Source of the DNA: an uncultured beta proteobacterium | GTDB taxonomy: Bacteria; Pseudomonadota; Gammaproteobacteria; Burkholderiales; Burkholderiaceae_C | Length of the DNA: 6,136 nt | Reading direction: 5' to 3' | NCBI GenBank assembly: GCA_903870955.1 | Contig: CAIQEX010000298.1 | Span: 1 to 6,136, forward strand | Shown here: piece after piece, positions 1 through 6,136 of the stretch | How positions within the stretch are numbered: the stretch's first letter is position 1 | Layout: each line of letters starts with the position of its first letter | Made by a program: the position numbers and the translations under genes | The notes under the pieces: generated by a model | Database searches by the model: none | Told to the model about the DNA's origin: nothing | What the model saw: the letters and a program-made list of their open reading frames with translations, nothing else

Positions 1-984
1 ATCGCCCCGCTGGTGGACGCCAAGGTGATTGACGGGCCCTCCAGCTTTTCCATGGTGATCGGCCACGAACTGGGCGGTCGCAGCGAACTGGGCTGGCTGG
101 TATCCAACCATTTGATCCGGCAGGCCGCGTGGCAGGGTGTGCAACAGGCGATTGCAAGCCACGCCGACATCACGCTGATGGCCGGCGAAAAGGTGACCGC
201 CGTGCAAACCGATGCCACGGCCGGCCACGTCACACTGGCTTCAGGCCGGACATTGACGGCCAAACTGGTGGTGGCAGCAGACAGCCGGTTTTCCAGCACA
301 CGGCGCATGATGGGCATAGCCGCCCATATGCATGACTTCGGCAAGAACATGCTGGTCTGCGCCATGACCTTTGAGAAACCACACGGCTTCGCCGCCTGGG
401 AATGGTTTGGCTACGGCCAGACGCTGGCCCTGCTACCGATGAACCCACATCCGACCACCAGCGCGCACCGGGCCTCTGCCGTGATCACACTGCCAAGCCG
501 CGAGATCGAGGCGCTGATGCAGATGGACACGGGCGAATTCAATGCCGCGGTGACGCAACGCTTTGCCAACCGCCTGGGTGCCATGCACCTGGTCAGCACG
601 CGCCACAACTATCCGCTGGTGGCGGTGTTCCCGCAACGCCTGGTGGCGCAGCGTTTTGCCACCGTCGGTGACGCCGCTGTGGGCATGCACCCGGTCACGG
701 CGCACGGCTTTAATTTCGGACTGCTCAGTGTGGAAACCCTGACCCAGGAAATCGCCACGGCCCTGAATACCCAGGCGGACATTGGCAGCGCCAGCCTGCT
801 GCAACGCTTTGAAGCCAAGCAAAAGCGCGCCACCTTGCCGCTGTTCTGGATGACCCGCCTGATTATCGAAATCTATACCCGGGACTCGGCCCCGGCCAAG
901 ATGGCCCGGCAGTTGATACTGCGGGTGAGTGACAAGCTGATTCCGTTCAAACGCTCGATTGCGCGTTCGCTGTCTGGCGGCTAG
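1..984 (+). CDS. ubiM: FAD-dependent ubiquinone-biosynthesis hydroxylase, UbiM-like (5' end outside window)
   Basis: This is the 3' portion of a flavoprotein monooxygenase of the UbiH/UbiI/UbiF/COQ6 superfamily, which uses FAD, NAD(P)H and O2 to hydroxylate the aromatic ring of ubiquinone precursors. The frame is open from the first base and gives 327 residues. The family is usually near 400, so roughly 70 N-terminal residues are missing, including the expected GxGxxG dinucleotide fold. Visible motifs are ADSRFSSTRR at residues 93-102 (the position of the ADGxxSxxR motif) and GDAAVGMHPVTAHGFNFGL at 223-241 (bases 667-723). The latter is the second FAD-binding motif, where the usual GQG-type stretch reads TAHG. 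From memory, that variant and the FGYGQTLALLP stretch (residues 136-146) fit UbiM rather than UbiH, UbiI or UbiF. UbiM of Neisseria is reported to hydroxylate several ring positions. The superfamily is clear. The UbiM assignment is inferred and could be wrong within the superfamily. The stop codon overlaps the convergent GGDEF gene by 4 bases. Confidence 0.75.
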   Translation: MAPLVDAKVIDGPSSFSMVIGHELGGRSELGWLVSNHLIRQAAWQGVQQAIASHADITLMAGEKVTAVQTDATAGHVTLASGRTLTAKLVVAADSRFSSTRRMMGIAAHMHDFGKNMLVCAMTFEKPHGFAAWEWFGYGQTLALLPMNPHPTTSAHRASAVITLPSREIEALMQMDTGEFNAAVTQRFANRLGAMHLVSTRHNYPLVAVFPQRLVAQRFATVGDAAVGMHPVTAHGFNFGLLSVETLTQEIATALNTQADIGSASLLQRFEAKQKRATLPLFWMTRLIIEIYTRDSAPAKMARQLILRVSDKLIPFKRSIARSLSGG

Positions 985-2063
985 AACAAGTCGACGTCGC
1001 CCACATTGACCAGGTCGCCGAGCAAGCCTTTGCGTACCAGTTCACCGTAGCTGAAGACCTTGTTGCCCTCGTGTTGCTGGCCATAGTCGACCGCACGTTC
1101 TGCACGCTCCAACGCGGTACTCGGAGAGTCATCAGCAGTCACGCGGGTAAAACCGCCACAAGCCGTGACGTGCCCCACCTGCGGGAAGATGAACTTGTCC
1201 ATGTTGGCGCGAAAGCGCTCAAAAGCCGCCAGCACCAGGGCTTCTTCCGGGCAATGCATCAGCACCGCAAACTGTTCGCCACCCAAGCGATAAATGCGGT
1301 CGTAGGTGCGGAAGGTGTTGTTCAAAATACGCGCCACCAGCAGCAGCACTTCCTCTGCGATCAGATGGCCACTGTGTTCGCCTATGGCACCAAATTGGTC
1401 CACGCTCACGGTGCCCAACCAGTAGTTGGGCGGCACACGGTGACGCCGTTCCTGCCCGGGACTGACTTTTGCGCTCAGGCGTGTGGTCACGGAATCTGCG
1501 CCTTCATCCAGTTCTTCAAGCACCGCGTTGTAGAAGGTGTCGTCCAGCGACTTGCGATTGAGCAGCCCGGTCAAACCGTCGCGGTCGCTGTAGGCAAGCA
1601 AGCGATACATATTGCGAAACACGCGCTGCAGCAAGGCAATGGTTTCCAGGTCGCTCTGCGTCAAGCCTTGGGGAGAATGGATTTCGAGCACGCCTTCGTC
1701 ATCGACTTGGGAACTCTCAAACAAAGGGATGTAGGCAATACGGGGGCCCGCGTCGCCAGCCAAAGCCACCTCGACACGCTGCTGCGTGCGCAGGCACAGC
1801 AAGCGGTCTTTCTCGTCTTCCAACTTGGGCAACAAATCAAAGTCAACACGTAACGGGTCTGTCACGCTGCCACCGCCACGCGCATCGAGTTTGGTCACTG
1901 GCATCCAGCGGCCCACACCCGCCTCACTCAGGACCTTGGCAATCACCACACTTTGCAGTGGCAACAAATCGATCAGAGCCTTGGAAAGCGTGAGCTCAAG
2001 CAAGTCCCGGTCGTGGTGGTCAGTCAGCTTTATCAGGTGTTGAATCAGTGTTCCCATAAACAC
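981..2063 (-). CDS. GAF-like/GGDEF protein with degenerate diguanylate cyclase site and retained I-site
   Basis: The protein has 360 residues. About 1-155 form a GAF-like sensory region with no signal peptide or membrane segment, so it is probably cytoplasmic. About 160-340 form a GGDEF domain that opens with an intact LTGLLNR (164-170). Canonical diguanylate cyclases make c-di-GMP from two GTP. Aligned by eye to PleD, several key residues here are altered: metal-binding Asp327 is Ser220, guanine-binding Asn335 is Gly228, Asp344 is Glu237, and phosphate-binding Lys442 and Arg446 are Gln329 and Gly333. The signature reads GGEQF (261-265). The inhibitory c-di-GMP motif RxxD is intact as RTYD (252-255), exactly five residues before the signature. 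The domain is therefore probably inactive as a cyclase and may bind c-di-GMP or act by protein contacts; this is inference. The GTG start is chosen because an AGGG lies 7 bases upstream. An in-frame ATG two codons later is the alternative. The gene follows hemY by 58 bases on the same strand and may be co-transcribed with it. Confidence 0.9.
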   Translation of the reverse strand: MFMGTLIQHLIKLTDHHDRDLLELTLSKALIDLLPLQSVVIAKVLSEAGVGRWMPVTKLDARGGGSVTDPLRVDFDLLPKLEDEKDRLLCLRTQQRVEVALAGDAGPRIAYIPLFESSQVDDEGVLEIHSPQGLTQSDLETIALLQRVFRNMYRLLAYSDRDGLTGLLNRKSLDDTFYNAVLEELDEGADSVTTRLSAKVSPGQERRHRVPPNYWLGTVSVDQFGAIGEHSGHLIAEEVLLLVARILNNTFRTYDRIYRLGGEQFAVLMHCPEEALVLAAFERFRANMDKFIFPQVGHVTACGGFTRVTADDSPSTALERAERAVDYGQQHEGNKVFSYGELVRKGLLGDLVNVGDVDLF

Positions 2064-2070
2064 ATAATAG

Positions 2071-2074
2071 CCCT
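2071..2074 (-). promoter_or_regulatory. Ribosome-binding site of the GGDEF gene
   Basis: The minus strand reads AGGG followed by 7 bases and then GTG (2063-2061). The spacing is typical for a Shine-Dalgarno site. It supports the GTG start over the ATG at 2057, which would sit 13 bases away. No convincing -35/-10 pair was found in the short gap, which is in keeping with read-through from the hem genes. Confidence 0.55.
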
Positions 2075-2083
2075 GAATTCCGC

Positions 2084-2106
2084 CCGCGTCACTGGTAAAG
2101 ACGCGG
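2084..2106. repeat. Inverted repeat (7-bp perfect stem, 9-base loop) between hemY and the GGDEF gene
   Basis: On the plus strand CCGCGTC (2084-2090) and GACGCGG (2100-2106) are exact reverse complements around the loop ACTGGTAAA. A short direct repeat, CCTGAAT (2072-2078 and 2107-2113), lies on either side. There is no T-run after the stem on either strand, so this is not a standard intrinsic terminator. It could be an RNA stem affecting processing or the level of the downstream gene, a protein-binding site, or chance. The stem is GC-rich and it occupies the only intergenic gap in the window. Confidence 0.45.
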
Positions 2107-2121
2107 CCTGAATGCGCTATC

Positions 2122-3411
2122 TCAATGCCGGTTGGATTCTTTCAAGGCCTGGCGATAGGCCTCGGTAGCCCCGGCCGCATCCTGGCGCTGTTCGGCCATT
2201 TCGGCCAGCGCGCGCCAGGCGTCACGCTTCAGACCATGGTCCTGCAACATGGCCAGCGATTGCTTGAGCAATTGCTGCGCCTTACCCCACAGACGCAGTC
2301 GCATGCACACCACACCTGCCAGGTACTGCAGCGCCGCGTCACGTGGATTGGACATTTGGGCGGACTCTATGCGCGCCAGCCATTGCGCATCCGGTGCCTG
2401 GCCATCGCCTCCGAAACAGGTTTCCAGAATGCGCACCAGTCGCACTTTTTGCGCTGCGCTCAAAGCGTCATCCCGCTCCAGCATCGCGTTCCAGACGGGC
2501 AACAACCACTGTTGCGCCACCGCAGCTTCACCACTTTGCTGCAGCCAGCGCTGTGCCGCCTGCATCGCCACATCAGGCATCTCGCGCTCTGCAGTTTCCA
2601 GCCCATCCCAGCTGCGTTGCATTTGGACCGGATCGTGCGAACCGTTGATCAGTTCAATCGCCAGGCCGCGCGCAATGCTCTGCCCCGCCAGGGCGGAAAA
2701 CGCCCGGTGTTTGGTCAGCAGCCGCGCCATTTCGAGCGCCTGCAACGGCCGCCCTGCCATGCGTGCGGCCTTGAATCGCAGCCGTAGCGCAATGGTTCGC
2801 CGCGATGCGCCCTGTGGCATCAAATCGAGCCACTCCATGGTCTTGGCCGCGTCCCTATCGTCAAAAGCCCATCGGGCGGCACGCAATTGCACGCCGTCAC
2901 GTGTTTCGTGGGCCTCACGCGAAGCGGAATGGTCGAGGGCCTGGCGGAAGTGTTTTTCGCGCAGGGTGCGATCCTGCAAGGCATGCGCGCTCTCGGCAGC
3001 CAGAAGGTGCGACAGGGTCCGCAAACGTTCCGCATAGCTCAGCTTTTCGCCACTGCGTGCCACCGCGTCTTCCAGCGACACCACCAGTTCAGCCGCCTTG
3101 CGTGCCCGGATGAAGCGCCCGCCCATCAAGTGCGACAAGGAATCCAGCAGCGCGGACTGAATTGCACGCTCGCGTTGTTGCAAACGCCAGCGCCGCGCCT
3201 GCTGTGGAATACCGAAAAATGCCGACAGCGTACGCAACGCAAAATGCAAGGTGACGAATACCAGCGCAATGCCGAGCAAAAACAGGTTCAGCGAAATATC
3301 CACCCGGTGCGGTGGCCAGAACAGCGTGACTGTGCCGGGATCATTGCCCGCGAACAGCGCCATTGCGACGGCAATCGCAAACAGCCCCATGAGCCAAAGC
3401 GCGGCACGCAT
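2122..3411 (-). CDS. hemY: HemY-type membrane-anchored TPR-like protein of the heme operon
   Basis: This 429-residue protein belongs to the proteobacterial HemY family, which is unrelated to Bacillus HemY (coproporphyrinogen/protoporphyrinogen oxidase). Two hydrophobic segments lie near residues 5-21 and 41-59, separated by a short polar loop, giving an inner-membrane N-terminal hairpin. The rest is Ala/Leu/Arg-rich helix. The last stretch (about 355-425, with DAALQYLAGVV and EAYRQALKES) looks like tetratricopeptide repeats, which usually mediate protein contacts. Its biochemical role is not firmly established; an assembly or scaffolding role in heme synthesis is commonly suggested. The start at 3411 is chosen because the two membrane segments follow at once. 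Upstream in-frame codons give only an Arg-rich tail that overlaps hemX. The hemX stop lies one base upstream (TAGCATG on the minus strand), and a weak GGGA sits 7 bases before the ATG, so translation is probably coupled to hemX. Confidence 0.9.
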   Translation of the reverse strand: MRAALWLMGLFAIAVAMALFAGNDPGTVTLFWPPHRVDISLNLFLLGIALVFVTLHFALRTLSAFFGIPQQARRWRLQQRERAIQSALLDSLSHLMGGRFIRARKAAELVVSLEDAVARSGEKLSYAERLRTLSHLLAAESAHALQDRTLREKHFRQALDHSASREAHETRDGVQLRAARWAFDDRDAAKTMEWLDLMPQGASRRTIALRLRFKAARMAGRPLQALEMARLLTKHRAFSALAGQSIARGLAIELINGSHDPVQMQRSWDGLETAEREMPDVAMQAAQRWLQQSGEAAVAQQWLLPVWNAMLERDDALSAAQKVRLVRILETCFGGDGQAPDAQWLARIESAQMSNPRDAALQYLAGVVCMRLRLWGKAQQLLKQSLAMLQDHGLKRDAWRALAEMAEQRQDAAGATEAYRQALKESNRH

Positions 3412-3412
3412 G

Positions 3413-4525
3413 CTAGCGTCCCGCCGCCGCTGTCGCCAGCGCTGCCAGGGTGTCGTCAATGCGCGGAATTTCCAGTGTCCGCATTTGTCCCTGGACCTGC
3501 ACCAGCAAAGCCTGCGCCGTCTGCGTCTTGCGCGCGCCGCCGTCAAAGTAGTGGGTCATGGCCAGGGCTGCTGTTCCCAAATCAGCCCGGGCTGAATCGA
3601 TCTGTCGCGACAGCAAACCCAAACGCGCATTCAGCAAACGCAGTTTCAGGTTCTCGCGCAAAAAGAAGGACTGTTCCGGGCTCAGCAGTGCGGCATCCGG
3701 GTCTTCGATCCGACTGACCCGCACCAGACTTCGCACTTCGTCCTGAATCAGCGCCCCGACACGGGACCACCAGGTCAGCATGCCTTCATCCGTTTTGCGC
3801 TTGGCGCTTTCGGTGTTTTTTGCGCTGCCTGAATTTCCGGCGGAGCCAGTAGCCCCGACTGGAACGGCGTTGCCGATCGGCAACTCATCGGCCAGCGTGA
3901 CCAGTTCGTCCAGTTTGACCAGCAAGGAGGGGGTATCCGACAGTGCCGTGGCCTTGATGCGCGCCATGTCACGCGCTATGGCACGCTGCAATTGGGTCAG
4001 GCGCGGTTGCGCGGCGCGGGCCACCCGCACATCGGCACTTTTCAGTGCCGCCAGCAAAGGCTCGATGCTGCCCGTCAATTGCGACTGTTGTTGGGCCAGG
4101 CGAATCGACGAATCAATGTCCACCACCAGGTTTTCATCGCGCGATCGCGACAGGCTTTGCATCAGTTCTTCAAGCTGGCTCCGTTGCAAGGACACCTCGG
4201 CAAGCTTGGCCTCGGTCACAGCGAGTTTGGCAGCCGTTTCCAGGGCCAAATCCTGCGCCTGCTTGGCGGTCAAACGCGCCTGATTGGCCTGCTGCCCGGC
4301 GTCCTCACTTTGGCGCGCCAGCTGTTGCTGAATGCCGTTCAATTTTTGCCAGACCAGGACACTCCCGGCAACACCCACGAGCGCCACGATCGCCACCGCC
4401 AAAACCCACTTCTGCGGCGCATAGCGCGCGCCGGAAGCCTGCGCGGACACGTCCGGGCCGGTCAAAAGGTTGGGCGCTGGTTCTGGCGCCTGGAGGTTTT
4501 CGGATGTCGGCGGTTCTGTGCTCAT
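3413..4525 (-). CDS. hemX: HemX-type membrane protein with coiled coil (often misnamed uroporphyrinogen-III methyltransferase)
   Basis: This 370-residue protein belongs to the HemX family encoded next to hemD in proteobacteria. A Pro-rich cytoplasmic tail (1-38) leads to one membrane segment (about 40-59) with a short Lys-Leu exit. A Gln/Ala/Leu-rich coiled coil follows (about 62-125), and then a helical domain that presumably faces the periplasm. A low-complexity Gly/Ser/Thr/Lys/Glu linker (about 221-247) precedes the conserved WWSRVGALIQDEVRSLV-type segment (252-268) and a C-terminal helical region with LSPEQSFFLRENLKLRLL (281-298). It lacks the glycine-rich SAM-binding motifs of true uroporphyrinogen methyltransferases (CysG/CobA), so the enzyme name often attached to this family should not be copied. 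The ATG overlaps the hemD stop as ATGA (4522-4525), and no good Shine-Dalgarno site precedes it, which points to translational coupling. The exact molecular function is not established. Confidence 0.9.
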   Translation of the reverse strand: MSTEPPTSENLQAPEPAPNLLTGPDVSAQASGARYAPQKWVLAVAIVALVGVAGSVLVWQKLNGIQQQLARQSEDAGQQANQARLTAKQAQDLALETAAKLAVTEAKLAEVSLQRSQLEELMQSLSRSRDENLVVDIDSSIRLAQQQSQLTGSIEPLLAALKSADVRVARAAQPRLTQLQRAIARDMARIKATALSDTPSLLVKLDELVTLADELPIGNAVPVGATGSAGNSGSAKNTESAKRKTDEGMLTWWSRVGALIQDEVRSLVRVSRIEDPDAALLSPEQSFFLRENLKLRLLNARLGLLSRQIDSARADLGTAALAMTHYFDGGARKTQTAQALLVQVQGQMRTLEIPRIDDTLAALATAAAGR

Positions 4526-5328
4526 GCCAGCGATTCTATCGACGCCACCAGATCAGACAGGGCCGGACTGGCTTCGCGCACCTGCGCAAAACCGGCTGCC
4601 CGCGCGGCCCCGGCAATTCTGGGGTGCGTGGCAACCGCCAGCGCCTGCTGCCAGGATTGCCCGGCGGCCATGGTGCACAGGTTGCTGATGGCTTCAGAAC
4701 TGCTGAACAACCACACCGAACCATCTTGCGCGGCGGCATGCACCAACGCCAGCACCTCGGCAGTCAGGACTGGGGCCCGCCGTTCGTAGGACACCAAAAA
4801 CTCGACGCTGGCACCTTTTTCCTTGAGGCGTGCGGCAAACCAGTCGCGCCCCACACCCACACCCACTCCGTTTGATGCGGCGACCCCGTCGGATGATTCA
4901 CCATCGGTGTTGCCGCGCACGATCAAGACGCGCCAACCCGCCTGCACCTGGTTTTGCACCACCGCCCACAGGGCTTCGGAATCAAACTGCGCGGCAGCTT
5001 CGTCCGGCGCGGCGATACGGTCGCGCGCCACGCCGGCCTTGCGCAATGCCGCAACACTGCCAGGACCGGTGACAAAAAAGTGCGGCTGAAGCACGCTGAC
5101 AGGTGTTGCGTCGGGCCGCAGCGCAAAGAATTGCTCCACCGCGTTGGCGCTGACAAACATCAGCGCATCAAAACTGCCTATGCGTTGCCAGGCGTCACGC
5201 ACCCGCTGCGGATCGGGCGGACCCGCAATCTCAATCAGCGGCAGTGCCTGTGCGTCCAGACCGGCCGCACGCAAGCCATTCACCCATTTGCCGGCCTGAG
5301 GCCCGGGTCGGGTGACGATCACACGCAT
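4522..5328 (-). CDS. hemD: Uroporphyrinogen-III synthase
   Basis: HemD cyclises hydroxymethylbilane with inversion of ring D to give uroporphyrinogen III, in the cytoplasm. At 268 residues it is a little longer than the usual 245-260. Family marks are the N-terminal [18 protein letters not shown] at 30-34, FVSANAVEQFF at 58-68 and the hinge-side FVTGPGSVAAL at 85-95. Next come LIVRGN at 135-140 and, in the second lobe, WLFSSSEAISNL at 206-217. HemD enzymes have low sequence identity and no strictly invariant catalytic residue, so the call rests on these motifs together with the position between hemC and hemX. An extra segment of about 18 residues (141-159), rich in Gly, Ser and Val, is inserted between RGN and GRDWFA, where E. 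coli has only a couple of residues. The start ATG shares one base with the hemC stop (TGATG, 5330-5326). The stop overlaps the hemX ATG by 4 bases. Confidence 0.93.
   Translation of the reverse strand: MRVIVTRPGPQAGKWVNGLRAAGLDAQALPLIEIAGPPDPQRVRDAWQRIGSFDALMFVSANAVEQFFALRPDATPVSVLQPHFFVTGPGSVAALRKAGVARDRIAAPDEAAAQFDSEALWAVVQNQVQAGWRVLIVRGNTDGESSDGVAASNGVGVGVGRDWFAARLKEKGASVEFLVSYERRAPVLTAEVLALVHAAAQDGSVWLFSSSEAISNLCTMAAGQSWQQALAVATHPRIAGAARAAGFAQVREASPALSDLVASIESLA
4850..4867. repeat. Hexanucleotide tandem repeat within hemD
   Basis: Three 6-base units, CCCACA, CCCACA and CCCACT, lie end to end on the plus strand. On the minus strand they encode the alternating Gly-Val run inside the HemD insertion (GVGVGVG, about residues 154-160). 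The unit length is a multiple of three, so gain or loss of a unit would keep the reading frame. Confidence 0.6.
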
Positions 5329-6136
5329 CAGGATTTCGCTTGCGCTGCCTGTACCGCAACTTGCAGTTGTCGCGCAACGCGCTCACCCAGGCCGACCGCA
5401 CTGGCCGTATCCGTCACCGTCGCCTCGTCGTTCGCCAGGGCGAGCGACTGGGCGCCTTCCGGGTCCCCCCAGGCCGCGCGAATATGCAGCACGTCGCCGG
5501 TAAACGTGGCATGGGCCGCCAGCGGCATGGAGCAACTACCGCCCATCACACGGCTTACCGCACGCTCGGCGCTGACCACCAGCCAGGTCTTGGTATCCAT
5601 CAAATGCGACAAGGCCTGGACCACGTCATCGCGTCCGGCACGCACTTCAATGCCGAGGGCGCCTTGGCCCGCCGCGGGCAGCATCTCGGTGGTCTCGAAC
5701 ACCGTGCGAATGCGCTCACCCAGCCCCAAACGCTTCAGGCCTGCCGCAGCCAGGACGATGCCGTCGTACAAGCCCTCATCCAGTTTGCGCAAGCGGGTAT
5801 CGAGGTTGCCCCGTAGCGGCTCGATTTTCAAATCAGGGCGCAAAGCCCGCAACAAGGCCATGCGGCGCAGGCTGGACGTGCCAACCGTCGCGCCCTGGGG
5901 CAGGTCCTGTAAACGGGCATATTTTGGCGAGACCCAGGCATCACGCGGGTCTTCGCGCTCCATCACGCAGGCCAACTCGAAACCCGGGGGCAATTCCATC
6001 GGCACGTCCTTGAGTGAGTGCACGGCCAGATCGGCCTTGCCGTCCTCCAGAGCCGTTTCCAACTCCTTGACGAACAAGCCCTTGCCCCCCACTTTGCTCA
6101 GGGATCGATCCAAAATCTGATCGCCCAAGGTGGTCA
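5328..6136 (-). CDS. hemC: Hydroxymethylbilane synthase (porphobilinogen deaminase), 5' end outside window
   Basis: HemC joins four porphobilinogen units into hydroxymethylbilane using a covalently bound dipyrromethane cofactor, in the cytoplasm. The frame stays open to the right edge. About 269 residues are visible and roughly 40-45 N-terminal residues are missing. Numbering from the Leu codon at 6128, active-site features are VGGKG (13-17), VHSLKDVP (36-43) with catalytic Asp41 (bases 6006-6008), TSSLRR (84-89), PLRGN and TR (105-112), and AGLKRLG (129-135). [12 protein letters not shown] (196-207) has Cys199 (bases 5532-5534), which carries the cofactor. The fingerprint matches E. coli HemC, with no broken residue seen. 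The TTG at 6128 is not the start: the frame continues upstream as TTLGD, where E. coli has VTRGD. It is the first visible gene of the hemCDXY cluster; the promoter must lie beyond the window. Its TGA stop shares a base with the hemD ATG. Confidence 0.97.
   Translation of the reverse strand, partial: TTLGDQILDRSLSKVGGKGLFVKELETALEDGKADLAVHSLKDVPMELPPGFELACVMEREDPRDAWVSPKYARLQDLPQGATVGTSSLRRMALLRALRPDLKIEPLRGNLDTRLRKLDEGLYDGIVLAAAGLKRLGLGERIRTVFETTEMLPAAGQGALGIEVRAGRDDVVQALSHLMDTKTWLVVSAERAVSRVMGGSCSMPLAAHATFTGDVLHIRAAWGDPEGAQSLALANDEATVTDTASAVGLGERVARQLQVAVQAAQAKS

Noticed and set aside
9..16. GCTGGTGG, identical to the E. coli Chi octamer, also present near position 615.
   Set aside because: Chi recognition is species-specific and this octamer is common in GC-rich coding sequence; nothing suggests it is functional here.
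950..967. A small hairpin (AACGC / GCGTT, 8-base loop) near the end of the hydroxylase gene as a terminator for the GGDEF gene.
   Set aside because: The stem is only 5 bp and is not followed by a T-run on the minus strand, so chance is the better explanation.
1071..1853. A 260-codon plus-strand open frame opposite the GGDEF gene.
   Set aside because: It lies fully inside a well-supported gene, has unnatural His/Gln-rich composition and no family resemblance, and is best explained as a shadow frame.
3412..3546. A possible 45-residue N-terminal extension of HemY from an upstream start.
   Set aside because: The extension is Arg-rich, would overlap the 3' end of hemX by over 100 bases, and would move the membrane segments away from the N-terminus. 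The ATG at 3411 fits the family and the 1-base junction.
3413..4525. Uroporphyrinogen-III C-methyltransferase activity for the HemX protein.
   Set aside because: The name is often attached to this family, but the protein has a membrane anchor and coiled coil and none of the SAM-binding motifs of CysG or CobA.
4954..6120. A 388-codon open frame on the plus strand opposite hemC and hemD.
   Set aside because: It is antisense to two clearly identified enzymes, has a biased low-quality composition (many Arg, Ser and Pro runs) and no recognisable domain. Long antisense frames are expected in GC-rich coding DNA.
6126..6128. A TTG start for hemC.
   Set aside because: HemC homology continues upstream to the window edge and the essential N-terminal part would be missing, so this is an internal Leu codon of a gene cut by the window.
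1..6136. Search for an undescribed defence, mobile or biosynthetic system.
   Set aside because: Almost every base belongs to recognised core genes. There are no integrase, transposase, toxin-antitoxin, CRISPR or phage features and no direct-repeat boundaries suggesting an insertion.

Overview
The window looks like chromosomal core sequence from a GC-rich betaproteobacterium, most likely a Burkholderiales/Comamonadaceae member (Rhodoferax- or Polaromonas-like). This rests on the codon style, the hemC-hemD-hemX-hemY gene order, and the resemblance of the proteins to families I know from that group. I saw no tRNA or rRNA, insertion sequence, phage gene, CRISPR array or other mobile signature.

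Layout from left to right. (1) Positions 1-984, plus strand: the 3' part of a flavin-dependent aromatic hydroxylase of the UbiH/UbiI/COQ6 superfamily, best matched to UbiM, which acts in ubiquinone synthesis. (2) Positions 981-2063, minus strand: a protein with a GAF-like N-terminal region and a C-terminal GGDEF domain. The GGDEF active site is badly eroded, but an RxxD inhibitory-site motif is intact. These two genes converge and share a CTAG in which both stop codons lie. (3) Positions 2064-2121: the only real intergenic gap, 58 bases, holding a ribosome-binding site and a short perfect inverted repeat. (4) Positions 2122-6136, minus strand: a tightly packed hemC-hemD-hemX-hemY cluster. Adjacent genes overlap by 1 or 4 bases, or are separated by 1 base. 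hemC runs off the right edge, so its start and the operon promoter lie outside.

How the genes work together. HemC polymerises porphobilinogen into hydroxymethylbilane and HemD closes it to uroporphyrinogen III, the branch point for heme, siroheme and cobalamin. HemX and HemY are membrane-anchored accessory proteins that usually travel with them. The degenerate GGDEF gene follows hemY on the same strand with no obvious terminator, so it may be read as the last gene of the heme operon. The UbiM-like enzyme belongs to quinone synthesis, which is another respiratory cofactor pathway.

Most of the window is ordinary housekeeping sequence. The points worth a second look are the eroded GGDEF domain with its kept I-site and its position after hemY, and a glycine/serine-rich insertion in HemD that carries a hexanucleotide tandem repeat. 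I do not see evidence for an undescribed multi-gene system.
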